NCBI RefSeq assembly: GCF_009208055.1
Contig: NZ_WFKI01000075.1
Coordinates: 1-6,693 of the forward strand
DNA length: 6,693 bases
Direction: 5' to 3'
DNA from: Poseidonibacter ostreae
GTDB lineage: Bacteria; Campylobacterota; Campylobacteria; Campylobacterales; Arcobacteraceae
The notes under the pieces are model-generated. The model saw nothing but the letters and a program-made list of their open reading frames with translations, was not told the origin of the DNA and did not search any database. Below are positions 6,467 to 6,693 of this stretch, in pieces. The translations under genes and the position numbers were made by a program. Position 1 is the first letter of the stretch. Every line of letters begins with the position of its first letter.

Positions 6467-6495
6467 TTGACAAAGGCAGATAAATCTCCTATAAT
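6467..6495 (+). promoter_or_regulatory. Consensus sigma-70 promoter, probably of an rRNA operon
   Basis: TTGACA (6467-6472) and TATAAT (6490-6495) are both perfect consensus hexamers with the optimal 17-bp spacer. Transcription should start near 6501-6503. Such a complete -35 is unusual in this AT-rich lineage and typical of rRNA promoters. A-rich sequence upstream could act as an UP element. The boxA and hairpins downstream support the rRNA assignment. It fires away from the mutase operon. Confidence 0.85.
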
Positions 6496-6510
6496 TCCCG
6501 TCCAAATTAA

Positions 6511-6529
6511 GTGACACACACAGTGACAC
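6511..6529 (+). repeat. GTGACAC direct repeat early in the leader
   Basis: GTGACAC occurs at 6511-6517 and 6523-6529, exactly 12 bp apart, starting about ten bases after the predicted transcript start. It sits upstream of boxA. No function can be assigned; it may take part in leader RNA structure. Confidence 0.4.
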
Positions 6530-6538
6530 GAAGATGGA

Positions 6539-6550
6539 TGATCTTTAACA
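6539..6550 (+). promoter_or_regulatory. boxA antitermination element
   Basis: TGATCTTTAACA differs at one position from the E. coli rrn boxA core TGCTCTTTAACA. In rRNA leaders boxA RNA binds NusB-NusE and loads the antitermination complex, which protects long untranslated rRNA transcripts from Rho. It lies about 38 bases after the predicted start, a normal place for it. Confidence 0.75.
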
Positions 6551-6558
6551 ATGTAAAT

Positions 6559-6584
6559 AGTTTATAAAGTAATCTTTATAAACT
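6559..6584 (+). other. Perfect 11-bp hairpin in the leader after boxA
   Basis: AGTTTATAAAG (6559-6569) pairs perfectly with CTTTATAAACT (6574-6584) around a four-base TAAT loop. No T-run follows, so it is not a terminator. Its place just after boxA suggests a structural role in the antitermination or processing leader, perhaps comparable to boxB-type stems, but that is inference. Confidence 0.7.
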
Positions 6585-6604
6585 GAATATAATACTCTAA
6601 CTAT

Positions 6605-6623
6605 AATCGTAAGTAATACGATT
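6605..6623 (+). other. Perfect 7-bp hairpin in the leader
   Basis: AATCGTA (6605-6611) pairs with TACGATT (6617-6623) around a five-base loop AGTAA. It is the second of three hairpins in the proposed rRNA leader. Any folding or processing role is inferred from position only. Confidence 0.5.
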
Positions 6624-6645
6624 TAAAATAAAATACATACAAATA

Positions 6646-6664
6646 ACAAGAAGTTAATTCTTGT
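6646..6664 (+). other. Perfect 7-bp hairpin near the right edge
   Basis: ACAAGAA (6646-6652) pairs with TTCTTGT (6658-6664) around the loop GTTAA. It is followed by TCTATTTATTTT, which is T-rich but interrupted. In this setting a leader stem is more likely than a terminator, because termination here would block the proposed rRNA transcript. Confidence 0.5.
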
Positions 6665-6693
6665 CTATTTATTTTGAGTGATAATTTTGTATA

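Larger units (their letters stand above)
6502..6693 (+). other. Probable rRNA operon 5' leader; 16S gene not yet reached
   Basis: About 190 bases follow the strong promoter with no credible protein frame. They hold a boxA-like element and three perfect hairpins. The standard 16S 5' sequence (AGAGTTTGATC...) is not inside the window, so only promoter and leader are present and the 16S gene should start just beyond the right edge. The assignment rests on the combination of promoter, boxA and hairpins rather than on any rRNA sequence itself. Confidence 0.7.

Overview
The window looks like chromosomal DNA from a very AT-rich Campylobacterota bacterium. An Arcobacteraceae-like genome (Arcobacter and relatives) is my best guess. 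This rests on base composition, short proteins with many Lys/Ile/Asn/Phe residues, the roughly 400-residue Pgi form, and the AT-rich rRNA-operon leader. It is inference, because no search could be run.

Left part, plus strand (1-2736): the window opens inside a RelE/ParE-type toxin reading frame. Near position 165 this frame runs without a break into the second half of a WecA/MraY-like polyprenyl-phosphate sugar-1-phosphate transferase. That fragment stops early at 617. A full-length paralogue of the same transferase follows (683-1729), overlaps galE by 4 bp (1726-2736), and is probably co-transcribed with it. A hairpin followed by T-rich sequence ends this unit.

Middle and right part, minus strand (2788-6330): three genes are transcribed leftward in the order phosphomanno/phosphoglucomutase, galU, pgi. 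The mutase and galU overlap by 8 bp. galU and pgi are separated by 107 bp that hold a threefold 12-bp tandem repeat. The two transcription units converge at about 2737-2787.

Right end (6331-6693): there is no protein gene here. The region holds AT-rich -10 elements for the mutase operon (minus strand). Pointing the other way is a consensus sigma-70 promoter (TTGACA, 17 bp, TATAAT), a boxA-like sequence and several perfect hairpins. Together these look like the promoter and leader of an rRNA operon whose 16S gene should begin just beyond the window.

Taken together, Pgi, the mutase, GalU and GalE form an unbroken route from fructose-6-phosphate through glucose-6-phosphate, glucose-1-phosphate and UDP-glucose to UDP-galactose. 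GalE carries Cys at the gatekeeper position, so it may also interconvert UDP-GlcNAc and UDP-GalNAc. The membrane transferase could then load a sugar phosphate onto undecaprenyl phosphate to start a surface glycan. This looks like the edge of a cell-surface polysaccharide locus. I see no convincing wholly new system. The most unusual parts are the toxin-transferase chimera, the signs of recombination between the paralogues, the 12-bp repeat made of ATG-stop units, and a 15-bp in-frame duplication next to the mutase active site.
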